NCBI GenBank assembly: GCA_002170915.1
Contig: NHHQ01000110.1
Span: 10,261 to 17,406, forward strand
Length of the DNA stretch: 7,146 bases
Reading direction: 5' to 3'
DNA from: Rhodospirillaceae bacterium TMED167
GTDB taxonomy: Bacteria; Pseudomonadota; Alphaproteobacteria; Rhodospirillales_A; UBA2165
Both the position numbers and the translations under genes were made by a program. Below are positions 5,938 to 7,146 of this stretch, piece after piece; the first letter of the stretch is position 1; every line of letters begins with the position of its first letter. The notes under the pieces are model-generated. The model did not search any database, was not told the origin of the DNA, and was given only the letters and a program-made list of their open reading frames with translations.

Positions 5938-7146
5938 ATGTCAGAGCGGCTCCGGCCGGATTATACCCGCTCCGTTACCCTTCAGGATGTTTTGGACAGC
6001 CATGCCTCGGCTGAGGTCGCCCTCGCGGCGGGCGCCCCCTATGCTGCATTGGTAAAAGCCTTGGAATGCGGCAATGAACCGCTGGCGGCTGCGGCGAAAA
6101 TAATGTGCGGTGTCTTACCAAAAGAACCGCCCATATCGACTGCCGGCAACGCACATATCCAGGCCCTCGTTCACTGGTGTCACGGCGAAACCGGGCCACT
6201 TCGCAACTCAGACGCGGCGGGACAAAATTGGGCATACCTTCAGGCACTTTTAGCAAAACCTCAAATCAATATCCTCATGCTCTGCGGACCACTGACGCAG
6301 CATGGGCGCCCGGCGGATCCGATTCCGGGCTTTAGGGTGGAATCGGTCGTGCTGAGCCGGGAAAACACGCCATCATCGTTGCAGGATATTCTCCCAGCGG
6401 GATTTCAACCGGATGCAGTCTTTGTTTTAGACATCTATGGCACACGCCTGCCGGAGTCCCTCTACAACATCAGCGGGCCCATTATTTTTTTCAATATGGA
6501 CTCGGATTTTCAACTCCCCCACCAGTATCAGGATCTGATCCGAGCGGATTTGATCATTTGCAATAGTCTCCATGAACATAGACAGCTGAGAGGTATCTAC
6601 CCCTGCCCGGTTTTGGCCCTGACGGCCAACGCCCTCTCTTTTGACCCCCTTGAGTTCTCCAGCGCGTCAGAAGGTAAGGACCTGGATCTGCTACACACAG
6701 GCCTCTCTTTCTCGCCCATAATGCGGGAAAAAGCCCAGTTTCTGTTTCGGCTGGCGACCATTGACGATCCCGCATTAAAGATTCGTTTTCATCATGGCTT
6801 TATGCAAAACGACGACTACCTCGACGCCATCAGGCACGCCAAATGCGTGCCCGTTTTCAGCGCGCGTATGACCGGGGGAGTTCAAACACGGTCGATGGAC
6901 ACATTATGCAACGGCGGTTCGCTACTGCTTGGCGGGGACGATACCGCCGTTGAGTTGTTCGGCCCGCTGCGCGATCGGGTCCATGTGGCCAACGCCAATA
7001 ACTTAGAGACGAAGGTGGTTTTAAAGGCGCGGGACGGGACCGGAATGAAGCACGGACCATCCGGAGAGACTTCAGTCAAACAGGCACTTGAAACGCTTTT
7101 CCAGCCCGCGGGAGGCCCGGCAGCCCGGCTCCTTAAATTTGGCCTT
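5938..7146 (+). CDS. Glycosyltransferase-like protein (GT-B, CgeB/GT group 1 resemblance), 3' truncated by window
   Basis: The frame is open for 403 codons from ATG 5938 to the right edge without a stop. I recognise no exact family member, but the order of elements fits a GT-B glycosyltransferase. Residues 1-105 are helical and Ala-rich, possibly degenerate TPR-like. A Rossmann-like start INILMLCGPL lies at 110-119. FQPDAVFVLDIYGTRLPESL (156-175), then PIIFFNMDSD (181-190) and ADLIICNSLHEHRQL (203-217), resemble the N-terminal lobe where the name of a glycan partner is scanned. KDLDLLHTGLSFSPIMREK (247-265) opens the second lobe, and AKCVPVFSARMTGGVQTRSMDTLCNGGSLLLGGDDTAVELF (301-341) matches the nucleotide-sugar part, where relatives read NxRxFEALAxGxLLL. 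Here Asp321 replaces the usual Glu after QTR-x-M. It is soluble, with no signal peptide or membrane helix seen. It follows the lyase by nine bases in the same frame, an odd partner for a catabolic enzyme. Donor and acceptor are unknown. Confidence 0.65.
   Translation, partial: MSERLRPDYTRSVTLQDVLDSHASAEVALAAGAPYAALVKALECGNEPLAAAAKIMCGVLPKEPPISTAGNAHIQALVHWCHGETGPLRNSDAAGQNWAYLQALLAKPQINILMLCGPLTQHGRPADPIPGFRVESVVLSRENTPSSLQDILPAGFQPDAVFVLDIYGTRLPESLYNISGPIIFFNMDSDFQLPHQYQDLIRADLIICNSLHEHRQLRGIYPCPVLALTANALSFDPLEFSSASEGKDLDLLHTGLSFSPIMREKAQFLFRLATIDDPALKIRFHHGFMQNDDYLDAIRHAKCVPVFSARMTGGVQTRSMDTLCNGGSLLLGGDDTAVELFGPLRDRVHVANANNLETKVVLKARDGTGMKHGPSGETSVKQALETLFQPAGGPAARLLKFGL

Noticed and set aside
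5578..7079. Open frames within the lyase 3' half and the last gene (for example 5578-5883 minus, 5615-5815 plus, 5975-6256 minus, 6105-6335 plus, 6554-6775 minus, 6857-7079 minus)
   Set aside because: They overlap the long continuous frame from 5938 or the lyase, and their compositions (Arg, Pro and Ser rich) are typical of antisense or shifted frames in GC-rich DNA.
1..7146. CRISPR array, tRNA, rRNA, transposase or phage genes
   Set aside because: No regularly spaced repeats, cloverleaf sequences, terminal repeats with transposase, or phage-like proteins were seen on either strand.

Overview
The window looks like a piece of a Gram-negative, probably alphaproteobacterial and possibly marine, chromosome. 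The evidence is a TRAP transporter of the TAXI type with a cleavable signal peptide on its binding protein, and acyl-CoA enzymes of a kind common in that class. The taxonomic placement is inference from gene types; there is no rRNA, tRNA or marker gene here. No phage, insertion sequence, CRISPR array or tRNA was recognised.

Layout from left to right. Bases 1-173 (+) hold the last 56 codons of an acyl-CoA dehydrogenase. Tail to tail with it, 25 bases away, is a minus-strand SAM-dependent methyltransferase (199-1002, possibly 1023). After a leader region of about 250 bases with a perfect 8-bp inverted repeat comes a minus-strand transporter operon. It reads from right to left: a TAXI-family periplasmic binding protein (3692-4738), an 87-base gap carrying a strong strand-specific RNA hairpin (3643-3673), then a fused 4TM/12TM TRAP permease (1250-3604). 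A 278-base divergent intergenic region (4739-5016) follows, with dyad symmetries and overlapping -10-like sequences. On its other side, on the + strand, are an HMG-CoA lyase family protein (5017-5928) and, nine bases after its stop and in the same reading frame, a large open frame (5938 to the window edge) that resembles a GT-B glycosyltransferase and is cut by the right end.

How the genes may work together. The TAXI-TRAP genes form a complete sodium- or proton-driven importer for an organic acid. The divergent lyase and the acyl-CoA dehydrogenase fragment belong to acyl-CoA or branched-chain acid catabolism, so uptake and breakdown of a carboxylic acid under shared control is a reasonable hypothesis; the substrate cannot be read from the sequence. 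The methyltransferase and the glycosyltransferase-like gene look more like surface-glycan or small-molecule decoration genes and may be unrelated. Base composition changes from AT-rich in the transporter operon to GC-rich in the lyase and glycosyltransferase-like genes. I see no convincing undescribed system; the best leads are the intercistronic hairpin, the structured divergent control region, the variant lyase active-site motif and the unusual lyase/glycosyltransferase pairing.
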